Shown: positions 24,962 through 34,658 of the stretch, piece after piece
Layout of the letters: each line of letters opens with the position of its first letter
Numbering within the stretch: the stretch's first letter is position 1
Source: Acidimicrobiia bacterium
Lineage (GTDB): Bacteria > Actinomycetota > Acidimicrobiia > Spongiisociales > UBA4744
Reading direction: 5' to 3'
DNA: 64,000 nt
NCBI GenBank assembly: GCA_029863625.1
Contig: JAOTUY010000002.1
Location: 1 to 64,000, forward strand
Made by a program: the position numbers and the translations under genes
The notes under the pieces: model-generated
Database searches by the model: none
Told to the model about the DNA's origin: nothing
What the model saw: the letters and a program-made list of their open reading frames with translations, nothing else

Positions 24962-25503
24962 GGGTAGTACTCGTCGCTGTCGAAACGGGAGATCCGCGCA
25001 CGCTGGTCGGGATCCATGTGGTGCAGGGTCGCGGCGAAGTGATCAACACCAATCGGGACAAAGAGGGCGCGCGCTTCGACGTAGATCGTGCCCTGGTCGT
25101 CGTACCCAACCGCTTCCGCCCACAGCTTCCGCCCTTCCTGAGCGGACAGCCAGGCTTCGGCCCGCAGGGACAGTCCCAGCGGAATGGGTTGCGTGTAGTT
25201 CATCTCCAGCCTGGCGGTCACCGCCGGTTGCTGGTGGGCGATCATCACGAATCCCATCAAATCGTCAAAAAACGCTGCCGCGGCTCCCCCGTGCACAACC
25301 CCGGGACCGCCCTGGAAACGTTTGGCGAACTCGAGCTCCCCGACCACCTTGTCGCCTTCGTAACGCGGCCGGACTCCCAGTCCGTGCTCGTTCTCCGACC
25401 CGCAGCCAAAGCACCACGGCAGGTGTTGCGTCGTAAGGCCGGACAATGCCTGGGAGTCGGACACCCGGACGATCTTTCCGGTCAAAAACCTGAAGTCGTT
25501 CAT
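24958..25503 (-). CDS. PaaI-like hotdog-fold thioesterase
   Basis: A 181-aa hotdog-fold protein. [14 protein letters not shown] is a typical leader of this group, and [20 protein letters not shown] carries the HGG catalytic-loop motif of acyl-CoA thioesterases. The start overlaps the upstream gene's stop, and the stop overlaps FAH. Probably hydrolyses an acyl- or aryl-CoA. Confidence 0.83.
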   Translation of the reverse strand: MNDFRFLTGKIVRVSDSQALSGLTTQHLPWCFGCGSENEHGLGVRPRYEGDKVVGELEFAKRFQGGPGVVHGGAAAAFFDDLMGFVMIAHQQPAVTARLEMNYTQPIPLGLSLRAEAWLSAQEGRKLWAEAVGYDDQGTIYVEARALFVPIGVDHFAATLHHMDPDQRARISRFDSDEYYP

Positions 25504-26012
25504 CAGGTCACCGACGTCAGACCCGCCACGTTGAGAAGGCGGCGGACGCGTTCGGGGTCTGCACTCAGGAGGCCCGGCGAAAGCTGGGAAAGGAACGACC
25601 GGCCTTTGACTCGCTCATGGGCGGCCTTGCTCAGCCATTTGACGCGAGCCAAGCTGAGCTGGGCAACGACGTCCTCGGGTATGCCTTCCGGGCGCAGGCC
25701 GAGCAGGATGAGTGCCACCTCCACGTCGGAGGAGGTCGGTCCGCGACCATGGTGAGCGGCACGGGCCGCGGCGACAGACGCGACGACCGCTTCGATGCCA
25801 GCCCCCGACCGGTCGAATTCAGTTGCCCTCACGATCCGCAACACCCATCCGGAATCAGGTCCCGGGCGTCCGAAGGCACCCCCCAACGAGGCCCCGCCTG
25901 GTTCCGTGATCTCTCCGGGACGGCCACCTCCGTCGCGGCGGGCAACTCCCGGCTCCAAAACGGAGCGCGGTAGATCGCTCGCGTCCAATTCAATGTTTGG
26001 CTGCTGACCCAT
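25503..26012 (-). CDS. Hypothetical protein in the ilvE-gltX operon
   Basis: A 169-aa soluble protein I do not recognise. The first half is Gly/Pro/Arg-rich and likely disordered; the second half (VEVALILLGLRPEGIPEDVV, LARVKWLSKAAHERVKG, RVRRLLNVAGL) is helical. It starts 18 bases after ilvE and overlaps the thioesterase start. The position inside a tight operon supports that it is real. No membrane segment or metal motif is evident. Confidence 0.6.
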   Translation of the reverse strand: MGQQPNIELDASDLPRSVLEPGVARRDGGGRPGEITEPGGASLGGAFGRPGPDSGWVLRIVRATEFDRSGAGIEAVVASVAAARAAHHGRGPTSSDVEVALILLGLRPEGIPEDVVAQLSLARVKWLSKAAHERVKGRSFLSQLSPGLLSADPERVRRLLNVAGLTSVT

Positions 26013-26030
26013 GGTGGTTGGCGATTCCTT

Positions 26031-26951
26031 CTATACGTAGTCAAGCCAATGCCGGTAAGCCTCGAGGCGTCCCGTTACGGCCTTCTGAAAAAGATCTTGC
26101 GCTTTGCGAGTGACGGGTCCCGGTCGGCCGTCCCCAACCGGTCGGTCGTCGACCTCCCGTACCGGAGTGACTTCAGCCGCGGTGCCGGTGAAGAAGATCT
26201 CGTCGGCGTAGTAGAGATCGGATCGGATGACGTTTGCCTCTTGCACCTGATGACCGTCGTCTCGCAACAGGGTCATGACCGAGTCGCGCGTGATGCCCTC
26301 GAGAATGCCGGCCGTGACCGGAGGCGTGGTCACCACGCCGTTCTTGATGACGAAGATGTTCTCGCCGCTCCCCTCTGAGACAAACCCCTGGGAGTTGAGC
26401 AGAATCGCCTCGTCGTAGGAGTTCTTGACCGCGTCCTGCTTGGCGAGGATCGAGTTCAAATAGCCACCGGTACCTTTGGCGTTCGGATTGAGCATTGCCT
26501 GATCGATCCGCCGCCACGACGACACCTGGGTCCGGATCCCGTTCTTCAGTCCATCTTCCCCCAGGTAAGCACCCCACTGCCAGGCGGCGATGATCACCCG
26601 CACCTCGGCACCGGCCGGGTTGAGTCCGATCGAGCCGAGCCCGTAGAAAGCCAGCGGACGTAAATACCCGGATTCGAGCTCGTTGTCAACGAGTAACTGG
26701 CGGCTGGCCTTCACCAACTCATCGACGCCAAACCTGAGAGGAATCCCATATGCCTTGGCCGATCGGTGGAGACGCTCCATGTGCTCCGTGAGTCTGAACA
26801 CCGCAGTACCGGTGGGGGTCTCGTAGGCGCGGATACCTTCGAAAACCCCTGTCCCGTAATGAAGGCCGTGGGAGAGTACGTGAACGGTTGCTTCGTCCCA
26901 GGGCACGAACTCGCCGTCCATCCAGATAACACGAGAAGTTTCCATAATCAC
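26031..26951 (-). CDS. ilvE: Branched-chain amino acid aminotransferase
   Basis: A fold-type IV PLP enzyme of 306 aa that makes Leu, Ile and Val from 2-oxo acids. The N-terminus IWMDGEFVPWDEATVHVLSHGLHYGTGVFEGIRAY (in pieces) is classical, the PLP-lysine is in NPNAKGTGGYLNS, and SEGSGENIFV binds the cofactor. It begins directly after the S9 peptidase gene. Confidence 0.92.
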   Translation of the reverse strand: MIMETSRVIWMDGEFVPWDEATVHVLSHGLHYGTGVFEGIRAYETPTGTAVFRLTEHMERLHRSAKAYGIPLRFGVDELVKASRQLLVDNELESGYLRPLAFYGLGSIGLNPAGAEVRVIIAAWQWGAYLGEDGLKNGIRTQVSSWRRIDQAMLNPNAKGTGGYLNSILAKQDAVKNSYDEAILLNSQGFVSEGSGENIFVIKNGVVTTPPVTAGILEGITRDSVMTLLRDDGHQVQEANVIRSDLYYADEIFFTGTAAEVTPVREVDDRPVGDGRPGPVTRKAQDLFQKAVTGRLEAYRHWLDYV

Positions 26952-28898
26952 CTATCTTGGCACGTCTGAGGGGTCGGCCGCCAGATGCAGCTGATGCCAG
27001 TCAAGCACTGCTTCGAAACGTTCCAACCGGTGTCTGGGTTGGCCTGATCTCGACAGTTCGTGCCCCTCCCCCGGAAACCGCAGGAACTCCGAGGGGATAT
27101 TCCCTTTCTTGAGTGTCATGAAGAGCTGCTCTGCTTGTTCGATCGGACACCGGAAATCATTCTCGGAGTGGATGATCAGGGTCGGGGTGGTGATCTGATG
27201 CGCCAACGACAATGGACTGGCCTCCCAGAGCCGATCGTGTCCTTCTGGGAGATCGACGTTCAGGTACGTGCGACCGAACGTTGCCCCTATGTCGGATGTG
27301 CCGCCGAACGACGGCCACCCGAGCAGAGCCCGCTCTACCACCGCCGAGCGGTACCGGTCCTGTCGAGCGATCAACCAGGCGGTCAGGAAACCGCCGTATG
27401 ACCCGCCCATGATTCCGACTCGTCGGGCATCGAGACGCGGGGACCTCTCCAGGGCTGCGTCGAGGGCGGCAGTCACGTCCGCCTCGTCAACCGAACCCCA
27501 GCCCTCCCCGATTACGGCTCGAACAAAGTCGAGACCGCGACCGCTCGCCCCACGGGGATTGCAGGCAACCACTCCGTATCCGGCGCCCGTGTAGACCTGG
27601 AACTCATCGAGGAAGGTATATCCGTATTGAGTCGCCGGGCCCCCGTGGATGTTGAGCAAGGCCGGGACCTGGTCGTCACCGGAGGGCAAGAACACCCACA
27701 CATCAATAGCCTCCCCGTCCGAAATCACCGTGAAATGGTCCGGCTCGGCGAGGCTGATCTCCGCCCGGAATGTCCCGTTGAGATTGGTGGTGAGGGGCGG
27801 TGAACCTTCCTCAAAGATGTGCACCTCGCCGGGGTCTGTGGGAGCGACCGCCACGTAAGCGAGTTTTGTCCCGTCGCCCCCGGGGCTGACTCCCGTGACG
27901 ACCCGATCTCCATCGAGCAAGAGATCGACGGTGCCGTCCGGTTCAACCCGGACAACCTTGACGCGGCCGGCGTCTTCCATGCAGGTGATGGCAGCCTCTC
28001 CCACCCACTGGGGGCCGGCAGGATTGATCGCTGGAGCATACGTGGTGACGCTCCGATCCAGATGGCCGGTTAGGTCGGTCAGGTCACCTGAAGTCTCGAC
28101 CCTCCACAGCGAGAGGATCGACGGGTGGGCCCACGGATCTGGCTGTCCGACCGCGTGGACCACCCCGTCCGGTCGGTACGAGACGAGTACCCAATGACCC
28201 TTCTCCACCAAGGTGCGCAAAACGCCCGACTCGAGATCGACCTCGAGGATCTCCTGACCGGGATCGAACCCGCGCCGGTCGTGACGGGCGCTGATGAAAG
28301 CAACCGCCTGCCCGTCGGGCCGCCAGACCGGTTGCTCCTCATCGAAATCACCCGGCGTGAGGCAGCGGCGGTCCTCGTTGCCCGATGGATCAATCAGGTA
28401 CAAATGGCGGCGCCGATCGTGCATCCATCCCCGGTTATCGAACCGGTAGGGGACCCGATCGATACGCCGGGGTCGCCGCTTGCGTTCCTCGTCGTCGAGC
28501 TCGGCCCAGTCCTCAACCCAATCGACACCGACCACCAGAAGGTGATCGCCGGCCGGTGACCACTCGAGGGCTTCGACGCCGAGGGGAAGGTCCGAGATGA
28601 CCGTTGCCTCCCCACCTCCGGCGGGCATCACTGCTACCTGTGGTTGTTCATTCTCGCCAGCCCCTGTGCGGAGAAACGCCAGCCGGGTCCCGTCCGGCGA
28701 CCAGCGCGGAGAGCTATCGCCGGGTCCGTGAGTGAATGGATGCTCCGCTTCCCCGTCCCAAAGCCAGATGGTGCGATCATACCGATCATCGTCGAAGTTC
28801 ACTTTCGAAACCGCAAAGGCGACCCTTGTGCCGTCAGGGTGAAGGTGTGGGTCGGAGGGGGTCGCGACGGCTGCCAGATCTCGGGGTAGCACAAACAT
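26952..28898 (-). CDS. S9-family serine peptidase (acylaminoacyl/dipeptidyl type)
   Basis: A 648-aa prolyl-oligopeptidase-family enzyme. An N-terminal beta-propeller with WSPDGTRLAF-type repeats covers about residues 1-380; the C-terminal alpha/beta-hydrolase domain has the HGGP motif, nucleophile GGSYGGFL, Asp in ENDFRCPIEQAEQ and His in GEGHEL. The ATG at 28898 has GGAG nearby. No signal peptide, so probably cytoplasmic. It is the promoter-proximal gene of the run to gltX and diverges from pgpA. Confidence 0.9.
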   Translation of the reverse strand: MFVLPRDLAAVATPSDPHLHPDGTRVAFAVSKVNFDDDRYDRTIWLWDGEAEHPFTHGPGDSSPRWSPDGTRLAFLRTGAGENEQPQVAVMPAGGGEATVISDLPLGVEALEWSPAGDHLLVVGVDWVEDWAELDDEERKRRPRRIDRVPYRFDNRGWMHDRRRHLYLIDPSGNEDRRCLTPGDFDEEQPVWRPDGQAVAFISARHDRRGFDPGQEILEVDLESGVLRTLVEKGHWVLVSYRPDGVVHAVGQPDPWAHPSILSLWRVETSGDLTDLTGHLDRSVTTYAPAINPAGPQWVGEAAITCMEDAGRVKVVRVEPDGTVDLLLDGDRVVTGVSPGGDGTKLAYVAVAPTDPGEVHIFEEGSPPLTTNLNGTFRAEISLAEPDHFTVISDGEAIDVWVFLPSGDDQVPALLNIHGGPATQYGYTFLDEFQVYTGAGYGVVACNPRGASGRGLDFVRAVIGEGWGSVDEADVTAALDAALERSPRLDARRVGIMGGSYGGFLTAWLIARQDRYRSAVVERALLGWPSFGGTSDIGATFGRTYLNVDLPEGHDRLWEASPLSLAHQITTPTLIIHSENDFRCPIEQAEQLFMTLKKGNIPSEFLRFPGEGHELSRSGQPRHRLERFEAVLDWHQLHLAADPSDVPR

Positions 28899-28969
28899 CT
28901 CCAGTCGGGTGACACCCCAGAATGTAGTGGCTCACCGGTGTCTATCAGCGCGGTACTAGCCTCGCCGAC

Positions 28970-29425
28970 GTGGATCGTGTTGTTGCCTCCTGGTTTGGCA
29001 CCGGATTGCTGCTCGGCCGCCTCCGCGGGTCCGATGCCGGATCTGGAACCGTGGCCGCTGCCTTCGCTCTCCCTCCTGCACTGGCTCTCGGGCTCCTGGG
29101 CTGGGGGGCGCAGCTGGCGGGAGCCATCATCCTTGTGGCCGCCTCCCTCTGGTCCACCCGTCGCTTCGCCGTCGATGACGCCGACCCCGGATGGGTGGTC
29201 ATCGACGAAGCGGCGGGTACCTTCCTGGCGGTCATCGGGCTGGGCGGTTGGGCGGCGCCCACGGCGTTCGTCGTCTTTCGAATCGCCGACATCTCCAAGA
29301 AGTTCCCGGGCGTCGCCGCCGCCGAACGGCTGGGAGGTGCGGTTGGGATCACCGCCGATGATCTGGTCGCCGGTCTCTGGGCCCTGGCCGCAGGATGGCT
29401 GGTTCAAACGCTAGCGGGCTCGTAG
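28970..29425 (+). CDS. pgpA: Phosphatidylglycerophosphatase A-like membrane protein
   Basis: A 151-aa PgpA-family protein that dephosphorylates phosphatidylglycerol phosphate in the membrane. The conserved blocks are GSGTVAAAFALP, DPGWVVIDEAAGTFLAV and FRIADISKKFPGVAAAERLGG with ITADDLVAG. The third block differs from the usual FDI-KP form. GTG start at 28970. It is followed by convergent serA. Confidence 0.85.
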   Translation: MDRVVASWFGTGLLLGRLRGSDAGSGTVAAAFALPPALALGLLGWGAQLAGAIILVAASLWSTRRFAVDDADPGWVVIDEAAGTFLAVIGLGGWAAPTAFVVFRIADISKKFPGVAAAERLGGAVGITADDLVAGLWALAAGWLVQTLAGS

Positions 29426-29437
29426 CTCGTGGCTCGG
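29418..29437. repeat. Dispersed GAGCTACGAGCC-type short repeat
   Basis: The end of pgpA and the gap to serA contain, on the minus strand, GAGCCACGAGCTACGAGCC. The same motif recurs at 57203-57262. It may be a small dispersed intergenic repeat of this genome. Confidence 0.4.
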
Positions 29438-29450
29438 CGCCGGCCGCTTC

Positions 29451-31040
29451 CTACACCAGCGGTAGCTGAACGAATTGGGCTTCCTCGACACCCTGGAGGT
29501 TGCGCACCGCGTCGACCACCTCCGGCGAGAGCGGTTGGTCGATGTCGATACCCATCATGGCCGCCTCGCCGGTGACGGAGGACCTCCCCACCACCATGTT
29601 GGCGATGTTCACATCGAGCTGACCCAAGAACGTGCCGACCCGCCCGATCAATCCCGGTACGTCGGCATTTCTCACTATGAGCATGTACTGGGAGAGGGGT
29701 AGGTCGACTTCGTACCCGAACATCTCGACCAGCATCGGCGCCCTTCGGCCGATGGTTCCGGCCAGTGATATCTCTCTCCCACCCACGGTCCCGGTGAGCC
29801 GAACGAGCGACACGTACTCCGTGGACTCGGATGAGGACTCCTCGGCGATCGCGATGCCATGCCGTTCGGCGAGCGCCGGCGCGTTGACATACGACACCGT
29901 CACCGAACTGACCGCGGAGAGCGCTCCTTTGAGTACCGCCAGGCCGAGAGGATGCACGGCGTGCTCGGCCAACCTGCCTTCGATCCGAACGGTCAATCGA
30001 TCCGGCAGACCCATCGCTACGTCGACAAACACCCTTCCCAGGTGCTCGGCCAGGGGCAGGAAGCGCCGGACCTCTTCGGTAACGTCGGACCCGATGTCGA
30101 CATTCACCGCCGACAGAACCAACTCTCCCCGCAAGGCACCGGCCACCGCTTCGGCAACGTCGATGCCGGCTTTGTCTTGCGCCTCCCTCGTCGATGCTCC
30201 GAGATGCGGGGTAACGACGACCTGCGACAGCTCAAACAGCGGACTCTCCGTGATCGGCTCGGTGGCAAAGACATCGAGGGCGGCCCCCGCCACCCGACCG
30301 GAGCGGATCGCGGCGGCGAGCGCGTCTTCGTCGATGATGCCGCCCCGAGATGCGTTGACGATCCGTACCCCCGGCCTCGTCCTAGCCAAAGTTTCGGAGT
30401 TGATCATCCCGGCAGTTTCCGCAGTGAACGGGAGGTGAATCGTGATGAAGTCCGCCCGGGAAAGCAATTCGTCGAGGCCGTCCGCCAGCTCGACCTCCAA
30501 CTGTCGAGCGCGGTCAACACCTACGTAAGGGTCGTGGGCGAGCACCCGCATGCCGAACGCTTGTGCTCTTTTCGCCACCAGCGAGCCGATCCGTCCTAGA
30601 CCGATGACGCCCAGTGTCTTCCCGAAGAGTTCAACGCCCTGATACGGCTTCCGATCCCATACCCCGGACCGCAAAACCGCATCGGCACGGGGAACATGCC
30701 TCGCTTGGCTCAAGAGCAACGCCATGGCGTGCTCGGCGGCGGAGATGACGTTCGCCTGGGGTGCATTGACTACCACGATCCCCGCGGCGGTCGCGGCACT
30801 GATATCGATGTTATCGACGCCAATCCCCGCCCGGCCGATCACCTTGAGATGGGGCCCTCTCTCGATCATCTCTGCATCTACCTGGGTGGCAGAGCGGACG
30901 ATCAACGCCTGGGCGTCGGTCAGCAACTGCAGCAACTCGCTCTCGTCGAGACCTACCCCGTTCACCACCTCGCAGTGCGTCTCTAATGCCTCGATGCCGG
31001 CCTCGGCTATAGCTTCCGCGATGACAACTTTTGGTCTCAT
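29451..31040 (-). CDS. serA: D-3-phosphoglycerate dehydrogenase
   Basis: First enzyme of serine synthesis, 529 aa in the long actinobacterial form: substrate and NAD domains, an intervening (ASB) domain, and a C-terminal ACT domain (QYMLIVRNADVPGLIGRVG). NAD motif GVIGLGRIGSLVAKRA; catalytic regions VNASRGGIIDEDAL and VVTPHLGASTREAQDKAG. I start at MRPKVVIAEAIAEAG (31040); the longer frame to 31169 overlaps the usp promoter. The ACT domain suggests serine feedback. Confidence 0.94.
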   Translation of the reverse strand: MRPKVVIAEAIAEAGIEALETHCEVVNGVGLDESELLQLLTDAQALIVRSATQVDAEMIERGPHLKVIGRAGIGVDNIDISAATAAGIVVVNAPQANVISAAEHAMALLLSQARHVPRADAVLRSGVWDRKPYQGVELFGKTLGVIGLGRIGSLVAKRAQAFGMRVLAHDPYVGVDRARQLEVELADGLDELLSRADFITIHLPFTAETAGMINSETLARTRPGVRIVNASRGGIIDEDALAAAIRSGRVAGAALDVFATEPITESPLFELSQVVVTPHLGASTREAQDKAGIDVAEAVAGALRGELVLSAVNVDIGSDVTEEVRRFLPLAEHLGRVFVDVAMGLPDRLTVRIEGRLAEHAVHPLGLAVLKGALSAVSSVTVSYVNAPALAERHGIAIAEESSSESTEYVSLVRLTGTVGGREISLAGTIGRRAPMLVEMFGYEVDLPLSQYMLIVRNADVPGLIGRVGTFLGQLDVNIANMVVGRSSVTGEAAMMGIDIDQPLSPEVVDAVRNLQGVEEAQFVQLPLV

Positions 31041-31144
31041 CGGGGCATTGTGACGCTTCTCGCAACCGATGCAAAAGCCGAGGGGCAACCATCCGGTCCG
31101 GCCACCGCATAGAGTGGGTTTCAAGGAACCGGAGGAGGAGCCCC

Positions 31145-31594
31145 ATGGAATGGCCGGGTTGGTCACCAAACGTCGTGGTCACCGCAACGGACGGATCGGA
31201 CGGCAGTCTGCGAGCCGCCCATGTGGCTGCCAGCATCGCCAAAAACAACGCCGCCAAGCTATATGTGATCACGGTGGTTCGCCCGCCCGAAGGTTGGTGG
31301 GGAATCGGCGGAGCGCCCCCAACCGCCACGGCGCTTGCCAACGCACTAGACGAGGCGCAGCACGGCGTGCTCGACGAAACGACGAAGGATCTGGACACGG
31401 AAGGGATAGAGGTTCAGACCGTCGAGGAACTCGGAGACCCGGCGGCCACCATCATCGGGTTCTGCACCGAGATCGATGCCGACCTTCTCGTTGTCGGCAA
31501 ACGTGGGGCCGGGCTCATCGAACGATTTGTTATGGGATCGGTTGCAGATCGTCTCGCCCACTACGCACCCTGTCCGGTGCTGATGATCCCCTAG
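31145..31594 (+). CDS. Universal stress protein (UspA family)
   Basis: A 149-aa single-domain USP. ATDGSDGSLRAAHVAA forms strand 1 and the first nucleotide loop, and the C-terminal GKRGAGLIERFVMGSVADRL matches the ATP-binding G-2x-G-9x-G(S/T) motif, so it is of the ATP-binding class. ATG at 31145 after a GGAGGAGGAG ribosome binding site. The divergent partner is serA; the ureohydrolase starts 14 bases after its stop. Confidence 0.9.
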   Translation: MEWPGWSPNVVVTATDGSDGSLRAAHVAASIAKNNAAKLYVITVVRPPEGWWGIGGAPPTATALANALDEAQHGVLDETTKDLDTEGIEVQTVEELGDPAATIIGFCTEIDADLLVVGKRGAGLIERFVMGSVADRLAHYAPCPVLMIP

Positions 31595-31607
31595 GAGACC
31601 GTCCTCG

Positions 31608-32585
31608 ATGAGCGAGCCGTTCGACACCTCCCGGGACCTCGCTTTCGCAGCGAGAGGATCATTCGCGGGCGTACCGGCGAGATCGTTGGCAGATATCGGT
31701 GACGCCGGAGTAGTCATTCTGGGCGCTCCGTTCGACTGGGGCACGTCGTACCGGGCCGGCGCACGGTTTGGGCCCAAAGCCATCCGCGAAGCCGACTACC
31801 TCGGATTCGACGGCTACCGGCCACACCTGCCGACCGGCATCGACCCCCTCGGGACTCTGGGGGTTGTTGATGCCGGCGACGTCCTCGTGATCCCCGGCGC
31901 GGTCGAAGAAAGCCTCGACCGTATTACAGCTTCCGTCGAAACGATCGCTGCTGCAGGTGCAGTTCCGATCGTCCTCGGCGGCGACCACACCATCACCTAC
32001 GCAAACGCCACGGGCCTGGCACGGGTGGCCGGGTTCGGGAAGGTGGCATTGATTCATTTCGATGCGCACGCCGACACCGGCGCGACTCAGTACGGCCAGC
32101 TTTACGGGCATGGAACCCCCATGCGGCGTCTCATCGAATCCGGAGCCGTACCGGGCCACCGCTTTGTCCAGATTGGCCTGCGGGGATACTGGCCCGATCC
32201 GGAAACCTTCGCCTGGATGCGCGAGCAACAGATGCGCTACTTCACCATGAACGACATCACCCAAAAGGGTTTATCGGCCGTCGTCGACGAGGCGGTGCGA
32301 CATGCGGCCGCAGACGCCGACGGAGTGTTCGTCTCGGTGGACATCGACGTTGTTGATCCCGGGTCGGCTCCCGGCACCGGCACCCCGGAACCCGGCGGTC
32401 TCACCCCCCGTCAGATCCTGGACACCGTCCGCAGGCTGGGGCGAGATTTAACGGTGCTGGGCGCCGATGTCGTCGAGGTGGCGCCTCCCTACGACGGGCC
32501 CGGCCAGGTGACAGCGTTTCTCGCCAACCGGATCGTGCTGGAGATTCTCAACGGCATGGCCGAGCGGCGCGTTGCTCTAGCCTAA
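31608..32585 (+). CDS. speB: Arginase/agmatinase-family ureohydrolase
   Basis: A 325-aa binuclear Mn enzyme. All metal motifs are present: GGDHTITYANAT, IHFDAHADTG and SVDIDVVDPGSAPGTGTPEPGG. Agmatinase (agmatine to putrescine plus urea) or a guanidino-acid hydrolase is more likely than arginase, judging from the GHGTPMRRL segment, but the substrate is not certain. It follows usp closely in the same direction. Confidence 0.85.
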   Translation: MSEPFDTSRDLAFAARGSFAGVPARSLADIGDAGVVILGAPFDWGTSYRAGARFGPKAIREADYLGFDGYRPHLPTGIDPLGTLGVVDAGDVLVIPGAVEESLDRITASVETIAAAGAVPIVLGGDHTITYANATGLARVAGFGKVALIHFDAHADTGATQYGQLYGHGTPMRRLIESGAVPGHRFVQIGLRGYWPDPETFAWMREQQMRYFTMNDITQKGLSAVVDEAVRHAAADADGVFVSVDIDVVDPGSAPGTGTPEPGGLTPRQILDTVRRLGRDLTVLGADVVEVAPPYDGPGQVTAFLANRIVLEILNGMAERRVALA

Positions 32586-32602
32586 CGATCCGGGCTCCCC
32601 GG

Positions 32603-32785
32603 CTACTTCTTGAGCGAGTTGAAAAGGGCCACTGCGGGAAGCCCGAAGGCCAGCGCCGCCGCTACCAGGCTCACCGCTCCGGCCATAGGCTCGGTCTCTT
32701 TGTTGAAGGCGAAGATCAAGGCAACCCAGCCCGTCAGCATGCTGCTCAGGATCAAGAACCACAAGACCGTGCTGATCGATTTCAC
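32603..32785 (-). CDS. Small 60-aa membrane protein
   Basis: A two-helix hydrophobic protein (TVLWFLILSSMLTGWVALIF and GAVSLVAAALAFGLPAVALF). I start at the GTG at 32785, which has AAGGAG seven bases before it; the longer frame to 32869 has no signal. It is convergent with the ureohydrolase and follows the tungstate importer genes. Function unknown. Confidence 0.6.
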   Translation of the reverse strand: MKSISTVLWFLILSSMLTGWVALIFAFNKETEPMAGAVSLVAAALAFGLPAVALFNSLKK

Positions 32786-32865
32786 AGGAACTCCTTCGGC
32801 ATTACTTGCTGAGACGCTACACGCCCTCCCACGTCTCGCGCTCGTCGTCGGTGAGACGAGGCCGT

Positions 32866-33660
32866 TCACGAACCGGCCGGTTGGTAAACCACTTCCCCAA
32901 AGAGATCACGATTGGCCGAGATGATGGCTGCGCGGCCTCCAGCCGATCGCAGCCAGGCAGCAAAAGCTGCTGCTCCTGACTCGGCCGGCGACCCTTTGAC
33001 CACAATGATCTGGTAGGGGTTGACCAGCACCGGATCGTCCCTCAACGGGACAATCTCCAACGAAAGAAAGGGCGCGGCGGCGAGGAACGCACCGAGTTCG
33101 GACAGCACGAAAGCCTGGCGCTGATCCGCCACTTGAAGCGTCAAACCCATCCCCTGCCCCGTTTCGAGATACCAGGGCAGGCCGGCCGGATCGACGCCTG
33201 CCAGGCTCCACAACTCCAGTTCTTTGCGATGGGTTCCCGAACCGTCGGACCGGCTCACGAACAAGTCCCCCCGCCGGGCTATCTCCCGTAACGCATCGAC
33301 GACCGTAGACGGGATACCAGGGCCGGTTCCGGCCGGGCCGGCCAGAACGAACCGGCTCGCCAATACCGGTTCATAACTGGCGGCCAGGCCTTCGGCGACG
33401 AAGTCGGCCTCCAGGTCGGGTGCGTGAGTTATGAGCAGGTCGGCGCCGCCTCTTCTTCCCAGCTCGAGAACCTGGGCAGTTGATTCACCGACGACGCTCA
33501 GATCGACGTCGGGGTGATCTGTCTCATAGAGCGCGACGAGTCCATCAAGAATGTCACTGTCGACCAGGGTCGTGCCCGCTGCGACGATCACCCTGACCGG
33601 GGTGGCGCAGGCGCTCAAGACCAGGGCTGCAATCGCAGCAATTAGCCCAATCCGCTTCAT
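32866..33660 (-). CDS. tupA: Tungstate/molybdate-type binding lipoprotein
   Basis: Substrate-binding protein of a TupABC-like importer, 264 aa. Signal peptide with lipobox VLSAC. The mature protein has AAGTTLVDSDILDGLVALYE, FVSRSDGSGTHRKELELW and TGQGMGLTLQVADQRQAF, which are the conserved ligand loops of TupA-type tungstate binders. The GTTLVDSD position is usually T-T-S-T-x-D-S, so one ligand differs. Last gene of the operon. Confidence 0.85.
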   Translation of the reverse strand: MKRIGLIAAIAALVLSACATPVRVIVAAGTTLVDSDILDGLVALYETDHPDVDLSVVGESTAQVLELGRRGGADLLITHAPDLEADFVAEGLAASYEPVLASRFVLAGPAGTGPGIPSTVVDALREIARRGDLFVSRSDGSGTHRKELELWSLAGVDPAGLPWYLETGQGMGLTLQVADQRQAFVLSELGAFLAAAPFLSLEIVPLRDDPVLVNPYQIIVVKGSPAESGAAAFAAWLRSAGGRAAIISANRDLFGEVVYQPAGS

Positions 33661-34658
33661 CGAGGGATCACCCGCACCGCCGTGGCCTTCACCGTGAGGG
33701 TTACCGGTGCGCCGGGCGCCAGTTGCAGCGCCTCCCGGGAGCCCGGAGTTATGAGGGCGGCAATGGGGGAACCCGCGTCCACGATCACTTCGATCAATCG
33801 GCCCGTCTCCCGGAGGACTGCTACCGTGCCCGGCCAGCGGTTCCGGGCCGACCCTGCCGACGCATCATGACCGGGGAACAGGGTGACTGCCTCGGCGCCG
33901 AAGAGCACCCTGGCCCCGGCTCCCTCCTCTAGGTCGCCCAAACCCCACACATGCAACGCACCAACCCGGATCGAACACAGGGGACCCTCGCGGCTTCCAG
34001 CAACACCATCCAGAACGTTGGCTACCCCAACGGCCTTGGCCACACGATCGTCGACCGGAAGCGAGAAGACCTCGGCCACCGGGCCTTCCTGCGCAATGGT
34101 CCCGCCCACCATCACCGCTACCCGCTCCCCCAGCACCGCCGCCTCCTCACGATCGTGCGTGACGATGATCGCTCCCTTGCCGCTCAGGCTGTCGACCAGC
34201 GCAGCTGCCACGACCACCCGGTCGGCTACGTCGAGCGCAGCGAGCGGTTCGTCGAGGAGCACCCAGGGTTCGGGCCGTGCCAGGGTACGAGCGAGCGACA
34301 AACGCTGCCGTTCACCGCCGCTGAGCGCACTGGCCGGCTCTTGATAGAGCGCCGGATCCAACCCGAACCGGTCGGCCAGGGTCCGCGCCCGGGCCGCCTG
34401 TTCGGAGTTGAGACCCAGGCCGAGATTCCAACCGGCCGAGCCACGGAACAAGTGCGAATGCTGAGGCTGGTAGGCCGCGCCCAACAACGGCCCGCCCGGC
34501 AACACTCCGGCCAGGAGACGCAACAAGGTGGTCTTCCCGGCGCCATTGGGACCGAAGATGATCAACCGCCCGCCGGCCTCGACGGACAGCCGCTCCACAG
34601 AGACGATCGAGCCGTCTGCGGGGAATCGGAGGCCCTCCACAACAAGTGGTGCCATCAA
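33657..34658 (-). CDS. tupC: Tungstate-type ABC importer ATPase with TOBE domain
   Basis: 333 aa. Walker A FGPNGAGKTTLLR, signature LSGGERQRLSLARTL, Walker B WVLLDEPLAALD and the switch VTHDREEAAVLG are intact. The C-terminal part (from about residue 230) contains a TOBE/Mop-like fold (RNRWPGTVAVLRETGRLIEV). It overlaps both neighbouring genes by 4 bases. Confidence 0.9.
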   Translation of the reverse strand: MMAPLVVEGLRFPADGSIVSVERLSVEAGGRLIIFGPNGAGKTTLLRLLAGVLPGGPLLGAAYQPQHSHLFRGSAGWNLGLGLNSEQAARARTLADRFGLDPALYQEPASALSGGERQRLSLARTLARPEPWVLLDEPLAALDVADRVVVAAALVDSLSGKGAIIVTHDREEAAVLGERVAVMVGGTIAQEGPVAEVFSLPVDDRVAKAVGVANVLDGVAGSREGPLCSIRVGALHVWGLGDLEEGAGARVLFGAEAVTLFPGHDASAGSARNRWPGTVAVLRETGRLIEVIVDAGSPIAALITPGSREALQLAPGAPVTLTVKATAVRVIPR